DNA of 64,000 nucleotides from Tsuneonella deserti. Its GTDB lineage: Bacteria; Pseudomonadota; Alphaproteobacteria; Sphingomonadales; Sphingomonadaceae. Within the stretch, counting starts at the first letter, position 1; every line of letters begins with the position of its first letter. Of the stretch, positions 24,194 to 31,960 are shown piece after piece. The stretch lies in the NCBI RefSeq assembly GCF_014644315.1, contig NZ_BMKL01000001.1:376001-440000 (forward strand), given 5' to 3'. The notes under the pieces are model-generated. The model saw only the letters and a list, made by a program, of their open reading frames with translations. It was not told where the DNA came from and ran no database searches. Position numbers and translations under genes: made by a program.

Positions 24194-25117
24194 TTATGCC
24201 TCGACAGTGCTCTTGGAGCGCGACCGGGACAGCTTTGGAGGAAGCGGCACCTCCATGTAACGCGGATCGTTCCGTACCTCTTGAACGAGCTGCTGATCGA
24301 CAGGCCGGAGTTCCTCTTCCAGCATCCCGATCACCGTGTTGTGCACCGCCAATCGCTTGAAGAGGTCTTTCGAGTGTTCCTCAAACGCTTCGACTGCACC
24401 TTTACGCAAGGACGACAGCGACCTCAGCACCATGTCATTATTAGTGCTGATAAGCCCACGAATGACCCACTCCTTGCGATCGCCGTCCCAGCTTGCTGCC
24501 AAGCTGATAAGGTCGCCGCTGTCGGACTTTGGGTCGATTTCGTGGAAGGACGGAGCGGTGATCGTTCCTAGGTCCTTGCCGTTGAGGAACCACTTGAGCG
24601 CCTTGTCAGTCTCAACCTTCTCCTCGTCGACCTCCTTGTATTTGTCGCGGTCGGCGAGTTCGGCGGCTTTCAGCTTGGTGTGGACCCTTTGAGAGCTTGG
24701 GTCCGTCCAAGTGAACCTGTCCAACTCCGTTGCGATGTCTTCCTGCTTCCAGCCCTTGTCCCGCATGAGACGAAGGATGTTGCCGAACTTCCATGCACTT
24801 TTGTTAGGCTTCGTTCCGTGCTTCGTCGCGGTGCGGAACAGTGCTCGGACAATCGGGCCAAACTCATTCTGCCCTTTGCGTGCAGCGGTGATGCTGTAGC
24901 TGTTGAGCAGTTGAGCCAGAACTTCGGGCACCGCCAGCAGCGCTGACGCGATGCCGTAGGCTTCCGCAAGGAGCACGTAGTTGCGAGCGTGTGTGCTCGC
25001 TTCCAACGCGGTCCTCGAAGACTTCTTATCAGCCTTCTCTGACGACAAGGCGGTCTTGAAACCGCCGTGGTAGGCAGCAACAGCGGTCAGAGCTTCTTCT
25101 AGTGTTTTTATCTGCAT
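24194..25117 (-). CDS. Unknown 307-residue protein, first gene of the leftward operon
   Basis: Starts MQIKTLEEALTAVAAYHGG. Residues about 1-65 are helical. A central block (KPNKSAWKFGNILRLMRDKGWKQEDIATELDRF) looks like a helix-turn-helix or DNA-binding helical unit. The C-terminal half contains a conserved-looking ITAPSFHEIDPKSDSGDLISLAASWDG segment, with a basic end. I do not recognise the family. It has an unusual 5' leader full of hairpins (25118-25587) and is followed by two coupled small genes. A phage- or plasmid-derived replication or regulatory protein is possible. Confidence 0.75.
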   Translation of the reverse strand: MQIKTLEEALTAVAAYHGGFKTALSSEKADKKSSRTALEASTHARNYVLLAEAYGIASALLAVPEVLAQLLNSYSITAARKGQNEFGPIVRALFRTATKHGTKPNKSAWKFGNILRLMRDKGWKQEDIATELDRFTWTDPSSQRVHTKLKAAELADRDKYKEVDEEKVETDKALKWFLNGKDLGTITAPSFHEIDPKSDSGDLISLAASWDGDRKEWVIRGLISTNNDMVLRSLSSLRKGAVEAFEEHSKDLFKRLAVHNTVIGMLEEELRPVDQQLVQEVRNDPRYMEVPLPPKLSRSRSKSTVEA

Positions 25118-25587
25118 GGTAATCCACTCCGTAGCAGTAGCCTGCTACACGCCCGATCCGGCCTATGCCGGTGGGTTACCGCGACAGGAATCGAACCTGA
25201 CTACCTTGCGGTAGAACCAACGCGGTAAAGTGGACGGCCAACTTCAACGTGAAGCTGCCGCCACATGTAATGTGGACGCGAGTAGATGCAGAGATATCAA
25301 AGAGCCGCTGGGCTTACGGGAATTACCGCTCACCCACGACCGTCCTAGGCCAGTTTTCTGGTCCGTCCAGCGATATTAGCGGTCAACGGTTTATAGTGAC
25401 GAAGCCGTCACTATAACGCGCTGAGAAGGACTCTTGCGTTTACCTATTGCGACTTAAGGTTTAGGGTTTTGCGCAGCAAAACCTGAGGGAAGAGCCGGAT
25501 ATCCGCTTCACTATTAGTGGCGGCGAGCCGAGCGTGAGATAGATGAAGGAAACTCGACCAGAGCGTCCTTTACTTTTTCGATTGACG
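25118..25587 (-). promoter_or_regulatory. Hairpin-rich 470-base leader region
   Basis: No gene is visible here. On the minus strand at least six short perfect stems follow each other. These are GGTTTTGC/GCAAAACC (25483-25465), an 11-bp dyad TTATAGTGACG/CGTCACTATAA (25416-25391), CCACAT/ATGTGG (25275-25261), a tRNA-like fold (25227-25172), CCGGC/GCCGG, and GTAGCAG/CTGCTAC right before the gene at 25117. The 11-bp dyad could be an operator. The series could be a structured RNA leader or an origin-like region. Confidence 0.5.
25172..25227 (-). ncRNA. Reduced tRNA-like element
   Basis: The 7-bp acceptor stem is TACCGCG (25227-25221) with CGCGGTA (25183-25177). A CTACC-GCAA-GGTAG hairpin follows, then a T arm with TCAGG, the loop TTCGATT and CCTGT, and the 3' end ACCCA. 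Acceptor and T arm have canonical lengths and the T loop fits the consensus, but only one short GNRA-capped hairpin replaces the D and anticodon arms. It may be a degraded tRNA gene or a tRNA mimic in the leader of the gene at 25117. Confidence 0.4.
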
Positions 25588-26046
25588 CTACTCCCGACAG
25601 AACACTTCGCGGAAGCAGGTGGCCAGATAACGGTCGGCGATAATCACCCTCATCTCGTTTGAGTCTTCACCGAGGCCTTTATACTTATAGAGCATCGGTT
25701 CGTCGTCGCATGGCCAATTCGCAAATGGCCACAAGCCAGCCGTATCGGCCACGGGCTTTTCAATCCCGTCGAGGACGCGGTTGCAGAAGATGTCTACGAT
25801 ATCGAGTGCGCCACGGCTTATCTCGCGCACCTTTTCCAGTGAGGTCGCCCCGCTTGTGTCGGCGCGAAAACTGAAAATCGCCCCATCGCTCCGAGTTTCG
25901 AGGTATTCCGCGGCAACCTCTGATCCTGAAACCATCCATCGTCCTCCGGGGTAAGCGTCGCAGTCACAGATGAGCCGCAACTCCAACGGGACGGTGTGAT
26001 AATTGGGATGGCGACAATTGCGACCTCCGCAGGGCCACGCCGTCAA
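25588..26046 (-). CDS. Unknown 152-residue protein
   Basis: The frame opens with TTG at 26046. An internal Met at about residue 38 is an alternative start. The C-terminal part reads KVREISRGALDIVDIFCNRVLDGI and MRVIIADRYLATCFREVF, suggesting a soluble alpha/beta protein. No family is recognised and no ribosome binding site is clear. The two neighbours to its right are frameshifted, so the integrity of this gene is uncertain too. Confidence 0.5.
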   Translation of the reverse strand: MTAWPCGGRNCRHPNYHTVPLELRLICDCDAYPGGRWMVSGSEVAAEYLETRSDGAIFSFRADTSGATSLEKVREISRGALDIVDIFCNRVLDGIEKPVADTAGLWPFANWPCDDEPMLYKYKGLGEDSNEMRVIIADRYLATCFREVFCRE

Positions 26047-26061
26047 AGGCGTGCGGTGATC

Positions 26062-26243
26062 TCAGGCTTGGTAGCTGGAGTGAATTTGAGTTGCAAAGCG
26101 CTCCCTGCATGCTTGGGCGTAGAGCCCATCTTGCTGGCGTGATCTAAGTTTGTTCCAACTAGGCCGTCGCAGCAGCTGCTCGATTGAGTACCGGGGGGAA
26201 GCATGAATTTTCGGACAAGCACGCCGATCACGTCGGGAGCCAT
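26062..26243 (-). pseudogene. Possible small gene with one frameshift
   Basis: From an ATG at 26243 the frame reads MAPDVIGVLVRKFMLPP to a run of six C. One extra C there would continue as RYSIEQLLRRPSWNKLRSRQ and end at 26062. Either half alone looks less like protein. Supported only by composition. The rest of the gap 26047-26305 shows nothing. Confidence 0.25.
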
Positions 26244-26305
26244 TCCGAGACCTGGAAAGATCTCCCTGCCGGTGAAGCCGCTGCATCCGGCAATTTCTAG
26301 CGGCG

Positions 26306-26842
26306 CTAGCGTCGCTCTGGCACCACCTCGCGTACGAACGGGTCTATCCCGCTTGCCTCCTTCTTGAGGCGCGTCCATTCGGCCTTGAAGATACTTCGCG
26401 CCTTGGTCCGAAGTGCCAAATCTGCGACTTGAGATGCTTTTTCATCATAGCGGTCCATGGCCGACAACAAGGCGAAATGCTCATCCTCATCGTGGTTTAG
26501 CCGCATCTCAACGCGAGCTCGCAGCATCAAAAGCCTAGTCCTCAAGAGGCGTTCTTCCGCTGGGAGATGATCAGACGCTGCGCCTAGATCACGGTGGAGA
26601 TTCTCTAAACCCTTGAGCTGCGACCGGACCGAAATGAACTCAGCCACATCGTCTCGGATTGCGTCTATCCATTTCTGGCGATTTGCGCTCACCACGGCTG
26701 CACGCGAGGTTCGAGCGCCTGTATTCACCATCGCCCGGATCGTGTCGGTCGCGTTGCGTCGGTTTACGAGAACGGCACCCCAGGCGCCGCCCGCTGCGAG
26801 CAAGGCTATACCGGCGGATACGGCGGCGATGATGGTAGCCAT
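26306..26842 (-). CDS. Membrane-anchored coiled-coil protein of unknown function
   Basis: 178 residues. A single N-terminal transmembrane helix (about 4-26, IIAAVSAGIALLAAGGAWGAVLV) is followed by a long helical cytoplasmic part: RAAVVSANRQKWIDAIRDDVAEFISVRSQ, then alternating charged and hydrophobic residues (LLRTRLLMLRARVEMRLNHDEDEHFALL), typical of coiled coils. Similar small membrane proteins occur widely in bacteria without a known role. It is encoded in the right part of island 2, next to frameshifted genes. Confidence 0.75.
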   Translation of the reverse strand: MATIIAAVSAGIALLAAGGAWGAVLVNRRNATDTIRAMVNTGARTSRAAVVSANRQKWIDAIRDDVAEFISVRSQLKGLENLHRDLGAASDHLPAEERLLRTRLLMLRARVEMRLNHDEDEHFALLSAMDRYDEKASQVADLALRTKARSIFKAEWTRLKKEASGIDPFVREVVPERR

Positions 26843-26949
26843 CGCTCGGCACTATCAGTCGAGGTAAACAGTGCAAACGTTTGTCGCCGCCCGCCTGCGG
26901 TTCTTATACCGCCGTTTCTCATTTTGAATGGGGGACAACCTAGTCGCAA

Positions 26950-27445
26950 TCATGGAGGAGGCTGAGTAGCAGGAGCGAATTCCACACGGTCCTTGAGCTT
27001 GGCGCCTGCCGGCGAAAGGAGTCCGCTCCATTGAACCGGATGATGGGTAAGGACTGTCTTAACAAAGGCGGTGCCAATCCCTGTCCGTTCCAATCGGCGT
27101 CCACATGGATCGTGCGGGACTTTGAGGATGCAAGATTTCCGACGGCCTTCGAATAAACTTCCCAGACAGCATAGACGTCGCCGCCGGGACCGACTGCCAC
27201 CAAGCGATAGCAGAATGGGTATCCCTCTTTCAGGGCGGCTCTGTGCTGAGAATCAGGCCACGCGCCTTCCGCCGAAGCCGTGGTAAGTGCGTCCGCCACG
27301 TCGAACCATCCGACTATCTTGAAGTCGAACAACATCCCAGCCGCAATAAATTGCCGTTGCTCGGCTGGGCTGCCGCCTCCGCAGCTCGTTCAGCGTCGCC
27401 CACAAACTTTCTGGGGGGCAGCGGAGGAATGTTCGGAACGCTCAT
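26950..27445 (-). pseudogene. GNAT-type acetyltransferase remnant with two single-base deletions
   Basis: Three frames join into one credible protein of about 165 residues. MSVPNIPPLPPRKFVGDAER starts at 27445. It shifts near 27367 (CAGCCGAG, where one more C restores the frame) into RQFIAAGMLFDFKIVGWFDV. It shifts again near 27072 (CAGGGATTGG, where one more G restores the frame) into GIGTAFVKTVLTHHPVQWSG, ending at 26950. The joined segment HVDADWNGQGIGTAFV fits the acetyl-CoA-binding motif of GNAT enzymes. Both shifts are one-base losses in short homopolymers, so either decay or sequencing error is possible. Confidence 0.6.
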
Positions 27446-27639
27446 GGTCGGCGATTAGGCAACGTGAGCCGTCCATGGAAGGAGGTTAAGGCTTGGGCAC
27501 GTATCGGCGCATGCATTTGCCGAGGCCAGTGGTGACGAGGGGTGTCGCGTCCGCTTTCCACCCCTGAAGCGGACATCCGCTAAGGTAATTGAGACCTCGT
27601 CCTTTTGTCCAGCCTGAGCTACGGCGGCAGCGTGAGCGT
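27446..27639. other. Island 2 right margin without genes
   Basis: Between the acetyltransferase remnant and the right attachment arm I see no gene, repeat or RNA. It is the non-coding margin of the island. Confidence 0.5.
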
Positions 27640-27667
27640 GGTGCGTTGCCCGCTACAAACGGAGCAG
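27640..27667. repeat. Right attachment site of island 2: inner arm plus core
   Basis: GGTGCGTTGCCCGCTACAAA continues as CGG, then the core AGCAG (27663-27667), then comM codons. Joined to the left arm, this makes a 48-base attP in which 17 of the outer 21 positions on each side are symmetric, including GGTGCGTTG and ACAAAC. The central two bases of that dyad fall inside the shared core. Confidence 0.8.
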
Positions 27668-28300
27668 GTTGTGCCCGCCGGCAGCCGCGATCTCGAGCGC
27701 GCGCTTGGCGGTTTCCTGCCCCTTCACTTGCTTCAGGTCGGGCCCGAAGCCAGGCTCAGCGACTTCACCCGGGGGCGGCTCGGGCAGACGCTGCGTACCT
27801 TTCAGATGATTGAGAAGGCTGACAAGATCGGGCGCGGCGAGCACCGGCACTCCGCTCGCCCAGCGCGCCTCGCTCCCCTGCGCGGCAGGACAGATCAGGC
27901 CGGCCTCCTGCTCGCTGGCATGGATCGCGGCGAGAAGCACGCCGGGGGAGGGCGCGATTCGGCCGTCGAGTGCCAGTTCGCCCACTGCCACCCAGTCACC
28001 GAGCTGCTCGGCATCGGTCACGCCCATGGCCGCCAGCAGCGCCAGCGCGATCGGCAAGTCGTAGTGGCTGCCTTCTTTCGGCAGGTCGGCGGGCGACAGG
28101 TTGATGGTGATCCGCTTGGGCGGAAGCGACAGGCCCATCGCCGAAAGCGCCGCCTGCACCCGCTCCTTGCTCTCGCCGACTGCCTTGTCCGGCAGGCCGA
28201 CGAGGTTGAAGCGCGGAAGGCCGGGCGCGACCTGGCATTGCACCTCGACGGCGCGCGCCTCCAGACCGAGATAGGCTACCGTCCTGACCAGTGCGACCAC
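27663..28300 (-). pseudogene. comM: comM (YifB), N-terminal fragment
   Basis: Starts at a GTG (28300) with AGGGGG just upstream, giving VALVRTVAYLGLEARAVEVQ, the Lon-S5-like N-terminal domain of ComM (LPRFNLVGLPDKAVGESKER, INLSPADLPKEGSHYDLPIA). It continues to the start of the AAA+ core at GQETAKRALEIAAAGGHNLL, where island 2 interrupts it. About 212 codons remain, ending within three residues in island sequence. The fragment lacks Walker A and cannot be an active ATPase. Original promoter and start appear intact. Confidence 0.93.
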
Positions 28301-28432
28301 GAAACCCCCTGCAAACAGCGGCTTGTGGCGACATTCGTTAGGCGAGTCGAGTGGCGGGGGCAGGCGTGGTGAACGAATTCGCAAGCATGTCGCTTGGGAA
28401 ATCGGCAAGCCACACGGGTGCACGATCGGCAC

Positions 28433-29188
28433 ATGCGCCGCGCCGCCGCCCTGTCCGCAAGCATTTTCGCTGTGCTCGCCGTGCCCGCATCCGCACAGGG
28501 GCGGACAGTCACCACCATCGTCGAGGAATGGGTCGAGGTGGACGCGGGCGCGGAGCGGCTGTTGCCGGCCGGTCCGTCAGGGGTCATGGCAGGGCCGGCC
28601 TACGGGCCGTTCCGGGTAATCGACGAGAGGCGCGCCGCGCTGGTCGATGCGACGGATGCGTTTTCTCCGGCTCAATTCAAGGCGATGTTGCGCGAGCATC
28701 CCGGGATCGCCGCGATCGAGATGATCGAGTGTCCCGGTACCGACGACGATACCGCCAATCTGCAGCTCGGGCGCATGATCCGCGCCGCCGGCATTGCCAC
28801 CCATGTTCCGGCTCGCGGATCGGTGCGCTCGGGCGCGGTCGAACTGTTCCTGGCCGGAAGCTCCCGCGTCATCGACGACGGGGCCGAGTTCGCGGTCCAT
28901 GCATGGCAGGACAGCGACGGGCTGGAACCCGGAGACTTTGCCGCCGACTCGGCGGTCAACCGCGCCTATGTCGATTATTATCGCGAGATGGGGCTTGCCC
29001 GGCCGCAAGCCTTTTACGACATGACCAACGCGGTGCCCAACGATACCGCTCTCTGGCTGACGGCGCAGGACATGCGTGCGTGGCTGGGCGAGGGGCGGGA
29101 TGGGGACGTGACTGTCGCCGCGCCAACCGCCGCGCTAACCGCCGCGCCCACCATCGCCTATCTTGACTTGGGGGCCAGGCTCCCCTAG
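28433..29188 (+). CDS. Secreted ClpP-fold-like periplasmic protein (COG3904-like)
   Basis: 251 residues from the ATG at 28433 (MRRAAALSASIFAVLAVPAS, a signal peptide). The middle part (IAAIEMIECPGTDDDTANLQLGRMIRAAGIATHV and SGAVELFLAGSSRVIDDGAEFAVHAW) follows the pattern of predicted periplasmic ClpP-fold proteins: a glycine loop, a residue set near SGA where a catalytic Ser or Cys-Ala-Ser usually sits, and a late His. The nucleophile is not certain here. It is divergent from comM. Function unknown. Confidence 0.75.
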   Translation: MRRAAALSASIFAVLAVPASAQGRTVTTIVEEWVEVDAGAERLLPAGPSGVMAGPAYGPFRVIDERRAALVDATDAFSPAQFKAMLREHPGIAAIEMIECPGTDDDTANLQLGRMIRAAGIATHVPARGSVRSGAVELFLAGSSRVIDDGAEFAVHAWQDSDGLEPGDFAADSAVNRAYVDYYREMGLARPQAFYDMTNAVPNDTALWLTAQDMRAWLGEGRDGDVTVAAPTAALTAAPTIAYLDLGARLP

Positions 29189-29209
29189 TCGCGCGCCCTG
29201 TCAGGCGGT

Positions 29210-29247
29210 CGCCCCAACTCCAGCATTGGGCGGCGGCCCCTTTTTTG
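29210..29247 (+). terminator. Intrinsic terminator before rpmH
   Basis: CGCCCCAA pairs with TTGGGCG (one bulge), followed by GCGGCCCC and a run of six T. It separates the periplasmic protein gene from rpmH. Confidence 0.45.
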
Positions 29248-29269
29248 TTTTATAGCATCCGAGGTTCCG

Positions 29270-29404
29270 ATGAAGCGGACGTTCCAGCCCAGCAATCTCG
29301 TGCGCGCCCGCCGCCACGGTTTCTTCGCCCGCAAGGCTACTCCCGGTGGCCGCAAGGTCCTGCGCGCCCGCCGCGCCCGCGGCCGCAAGAAGCTCTGCGC
29401 CTGA
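29270..29404 (+). CDS. rpmH: Ribosomal protein bL34
   Basis: 44 residues, [20 protein letters not shown] then a long Arg/Lys tail ending RGRKKLCA. Length and sequence are typical; the usual MKRTFQPS start is exact. L34 is a small 50S protein bound to 23S rRNA. It is first in the conserved rpmH-rnpA-yidD-yidC order, which in many bacteria lies near the replication origin. The 153-base gap to rnpA contains several GC-rich inverted repeats but no gene. Confidence 0.97.
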   Translation: MKRTFQPSNLVRARRHGFFARKATPGGRKVLRARRARGRKKLCA

Positions 29405-29557
29405 TTTTCTGGCGCCTCGGGCGCCGGTGGCTGCCTGAGCAGCCTTGGCTCCAGGCCTAACCGACCGACGCGCGTTCGCGCTTGCGGGCTCCCGATGCGG
29501 GGGCCCGTTTGCTTGTGCGTCTTTCATATGGTGTGTTAGCCGACTATATCTCCTGAA

Positions 29558-29926
29558 ATGAGCGTGGATACCATCCGCAAGCGGGCCGACTTTCTTGCGG
29601 CGAATCGCGGGATCCGGGTCGCGCGGCCGGGTTTCGTGCTGCTGGCCCATCCCAACGGCGGGCGCGGAGCGCGGTTTGGCGTCACCGTGACCAAGAAGAT
29701 CGGCAACGCGGTTGTGCGCAACCGGATGAAGCGTCGCTTCCGCGAATTGCTGCGCGCGGTCCTGCCGGCGCGAGGGCTTGCCGATCACGATCACGTCCTG
29801 ATCGGCCGCGATGGCGGCGTAGAACGCGATTTCGACAAGCTTCGCGCGGAGCTGGACGAAGCGCTCGCGCGTGCTGCGGCGGGCCAGGGCGATCCGCCGC
29901 GACGCCGCAGGCCCACCGGCCGATGA
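29558..29926 (+). CDS. rnpA: Ribonuclease P protein component
   Basis: 122 residues. The family's RNR motif is visible in [19 protein letters not shown] (about residues 47-65), and the N-terminal [12 protein letters not shown] is typical. The protein binds the RNase P RNA and helps it cleave tRNA 5' leaders. The stop overlaps the yidD start by four bases (ATGA). Confidence 0.97.
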   Translation: MSVDTIRKRADFLAANRGIRVARPGFVLLAHPNGGRGARFGVTVTKKIGNAVVRNRMKRRFRELLRAVLPARGLADHDHVLIGRDGGVERDFDKLRAELDEALARAAAGQGDPPRRRRPTGR

Positions 29927-30132
29927 GGCAGCTCCTCGTCCTTGTCGCCCGCGCGTGGCAATGGGGGCCCAGCCGGGTGCTGCCGCCAAGCTGCCGCTAC
30001 GCGCCCAGCTGCTCTGCCTACGCTATCGAGGCGCTCGAAAAGCACGGGGCATTGAGGGGTGGATGGATGGCATTGAAGCGTATAATGCGCTGCCACCCGT
30101 GGGGCGGGCACGGCTACGATCCGGTGCCGTGA
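29923..30132 (+). CDS. yidD: Membrane protein insertion efficiency factor YidD
   Basis: 69 residues, with the family signatures [19 protein letters not shown] and [17 protein letters not shown]. YidD is a small membrane-associated protein that assists insertion of inner-membrane proteins with YidC, whose gene follows 43 bases later. Translationally coupled to rnpA. Confidence 0.96.
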   Translation: MRQLLVLVARAWQWGPSRVLPPSCRYAPSCSAYAIEALEKHGALRGGWMALKRIMRCHPWGGHGYDPVP

Positions 30133-30175
30133 AAGCAATTCGCCTCCAGATGACGACACGAACGGAATCATCCTC

Positions 30176-31960
30176 TTGAACAACCAGCGCAACCTTTTCC
30201 TCGCCGTGGTGCTGTGCGGCCTGCTGCTGTTCGGCTGGGAAGCCGGGATGAAGTGGTTCTATCCTGCGCCGGCCGTGCCAGCGAAGGAGAAGGTGGAAAC
30301 CTCCGCAGCCCCGGCGCCGGGCGATGAGCCCGCGAAGATCAAGCGCACCCGTGAAGGCGGCCTGACCGATCCGGCGGCCGAAGCGCTCGAGCAGCGCGAC
30401 CTTGCGACCGTCCTGAAGAGCCCGCAGCGCGTGCGCATCGCCGCGCCGGAGATCGCCGGCTCGATCGACCTCGTGGGCGCTCGCATCGACGACCTGACGC
30501 TGACGACCCATCGCCAGACGGTCGAAAAGAATTCGGGCCCCGTCCGCCTGTTCAGCCCATCGGGCACTCCGGCGCAGCATTTCGCGCAGTTTGGCTGGAT
30601 CGGCACCGGGGTGAAGGTGCCCGACGGCAACACCGTCTGGCAGGCGACAGGCGGCCCGCTCGCCCCCGGCAAGCCGGTCATGCTGACGTGGGACAACGGC
30701 CAGGGCCAGCGTTTCGGCATCGAGTTCACGATCGACGACAAGTACCTGATTACTGCCAAGCAGACGGTCGCCAACCTCGCGCCGGGCGCGGTGGTGGTTC
30801 GGCCCTATGCGGTGATCAACCGGACCAGCGCCACAGCCAGCCTCGACCAGTGGACCATCCATTCCGGGCCGGTGGGCTATTTCGGGACCGGGGTCGATTT
30901 CGGCACCGACTATGACGACATCGCGGAAGCCGGCCGGATCACGCCCGAAGGCAAGGCCGGCTGGATCGGCTTCACCGACATCTACTGGCTTTCCGCGCTT
31001 GTCCCGCAATCCAACGCGGAGGTCGACGCCGACTTCCGCGGGCTCGGCAAGGACTTGTTCCGTGCCGACGTGATCTACGATCCGCTGACCGTCACGACCG
31101 GCCGCCAGATCGCCCGCACGACGCAGCTATTCGCCGGCGCCAAGGAAAGCGCGGTTCTCTCCTCCTATGCCGAAAACGGCATTACCGGGTTCGACAATGC
31201 GATCGACTGGGGCTGGTTCGGCATAATCGAGAAGCCAATCCTGTGGCTGCTGCGCACGCTTTACGGACTTGTCGGCAACTTCGGCCTCGCAATCATCCTG
31301 CTGACGCTGATCGTGCGCGGGGCGATGTTCCCGATCGCGCAGAAACAGTTCGCCAGCATGGCCGCGATGCGCGCGGTCCAGCCGAAAATGAAGGCGATCC
31401 AGGAACGCTACAAGGACGACAAGCCGCGCCAGCAGCAGGAGATCATGGCGCTTTACAAGACGGAAGGCGTCAATCCGCTCGCCGGGTGCCTGCCGATCCT
31501 GCTGCAAATTCCGATCTTCTTCGGCCTGTACAAGGTGCTGATGCTGGCGATCGACATGCGCCACAAGCCGTTCGCGTTGTGGATTCGCGACTTGTCGGCG
31601 CCCGATCCGGCGCACATCCTCAACTTGTTCGGTCTGCTGCCGTTCACGCCGCCCAGCTTCCTGGCGATCGGCGTGCTGGCGGTGCTCCTCGGCATCACGA
31701 TGTGGGCGACCTTCCGGCTCAATCCGCAGGCGATGGACCCGATCCAGCAGCAGATGTTCTCGATCATGCCCTGGGTGCTGATGTTCGTCATGGCGCCGTT
31801 CGCGGCGGGCCTTCTGATCTACTGGATCACCTCCAACATCCTGACGCTGGCGCAGCAGAAGTACCTTTATTCGAAGCATCCGCAGCTTCGGGCGCAGGCC
31901 GACAAGGACAAGACCAACCGTGAACGCGCCGCCGCGCGCGATGCAAAGGCAAAGGGGTGA
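30176..31960 (+). CDS. yidC: Membrane protein insertase YidC
   Basis: 594 residues starting at a TTG (MNNQRNLFLAVVLCGLLLFG, first transmembrane helix). A large periplasmic beta domain (about 60-345) is typical of Gram-negative YidC. The conserved five-helix insertase core begins near 355 (LYGLVGNFGLAIILLTLIVR), with KMKAIQERYKDDKPRQQQEI as the cytoplasmic coiled-coil hairpin and a late Lys-rich tail. It inserts and folds inner-membrane proteins with or without Sec. Overlaps engB by four bases (GTGA). Confidence 0.97.
   Translation: MNNQRNLFLAVVLCGLLLFGWEAGMKWFYPAPAVPAKEKVETSAAPAPGDEPAKIKRTREGGLTDPAAEALEQRDLATVLKSPQRVRIAAPEIAGSIDLVGARIDDLTLTTHRQTVEKNSGPVRLFSPSGTPAQHFAQFGWIGTGVKVPDGNTVWQATGGPLAPGKPVMLTWDNGQGQRFGIEFTIDDKYLITAKQTVANLAPGAVVVRPYAVINRTSATASLDQWTIHSGPVGYFGTGVDFGTDYDDIAEAGRITPEGKAGWIGFTDIYWLSALVPQSNAEVDADFRGLGKDLFRADVIYDPLTVTTGRQIARTTQLFAGAKESAVLSSYAENGITGFDNAIDWGWFGIIEKPILWLLRTLYGLVGNFGLAIILLTLIVRGAMFPIAQKQFASMAAMRAVQPKMKAIQERYKDDKPRQQQEIMALYKTEGVNPLAGCLPILLQIPIFFGLYKVLMLAIDMRHKPFALWIRDLSAPDPAHILNLFGLLPFTPPSFLAIGVLAVLLGITMWATFRLNPQAMDPIQQQMFSIMPWVLMFVMAPFAAGLLIYWITSNILTLAQQKYLYSKHPQLRAQADKDKTNRERAAARDAKAKG

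Larger units (their letters stand above)
3858..27667. mobile_element. Island 2, about 23.8 kb serine-integrase genomic island inserted in comM
   Basis: Both ends carry the 5-base core AGCAG (3858-3862 and 27663-27667). Outside it comM is continuous across the element (GGHNLL then MIGPPG). Inside it are arms that are inverted copies of each other: GGTGCGTTG at 27640-27648 and CAACGCACC at 3874-3882. The integrase lies 31 bases inside the left arm. The cargo is a short Argonaute system, a branched-acyl-CoA degradation block, a resolvase and a set of unknown genes. No conjugation, capsid or relaxase genes are visible, so it is probably a non-self-transmissible island. Confidence 0.9.

Noticed and set aside
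25172..25227. A functional tRNA gene
   Set aside because: Acceptor and T arms are present, but only about 20 bases replace the D and anticodon arms, and the 3' end reads ACCCA, so it cannot be a normal tRNA.
3858..27667. Island 2 as a conjugative element or prophage
   Set aside because: No relaxase, type IV secretion, capsid, terminase or tail gene is visible in the 23.8 kb.
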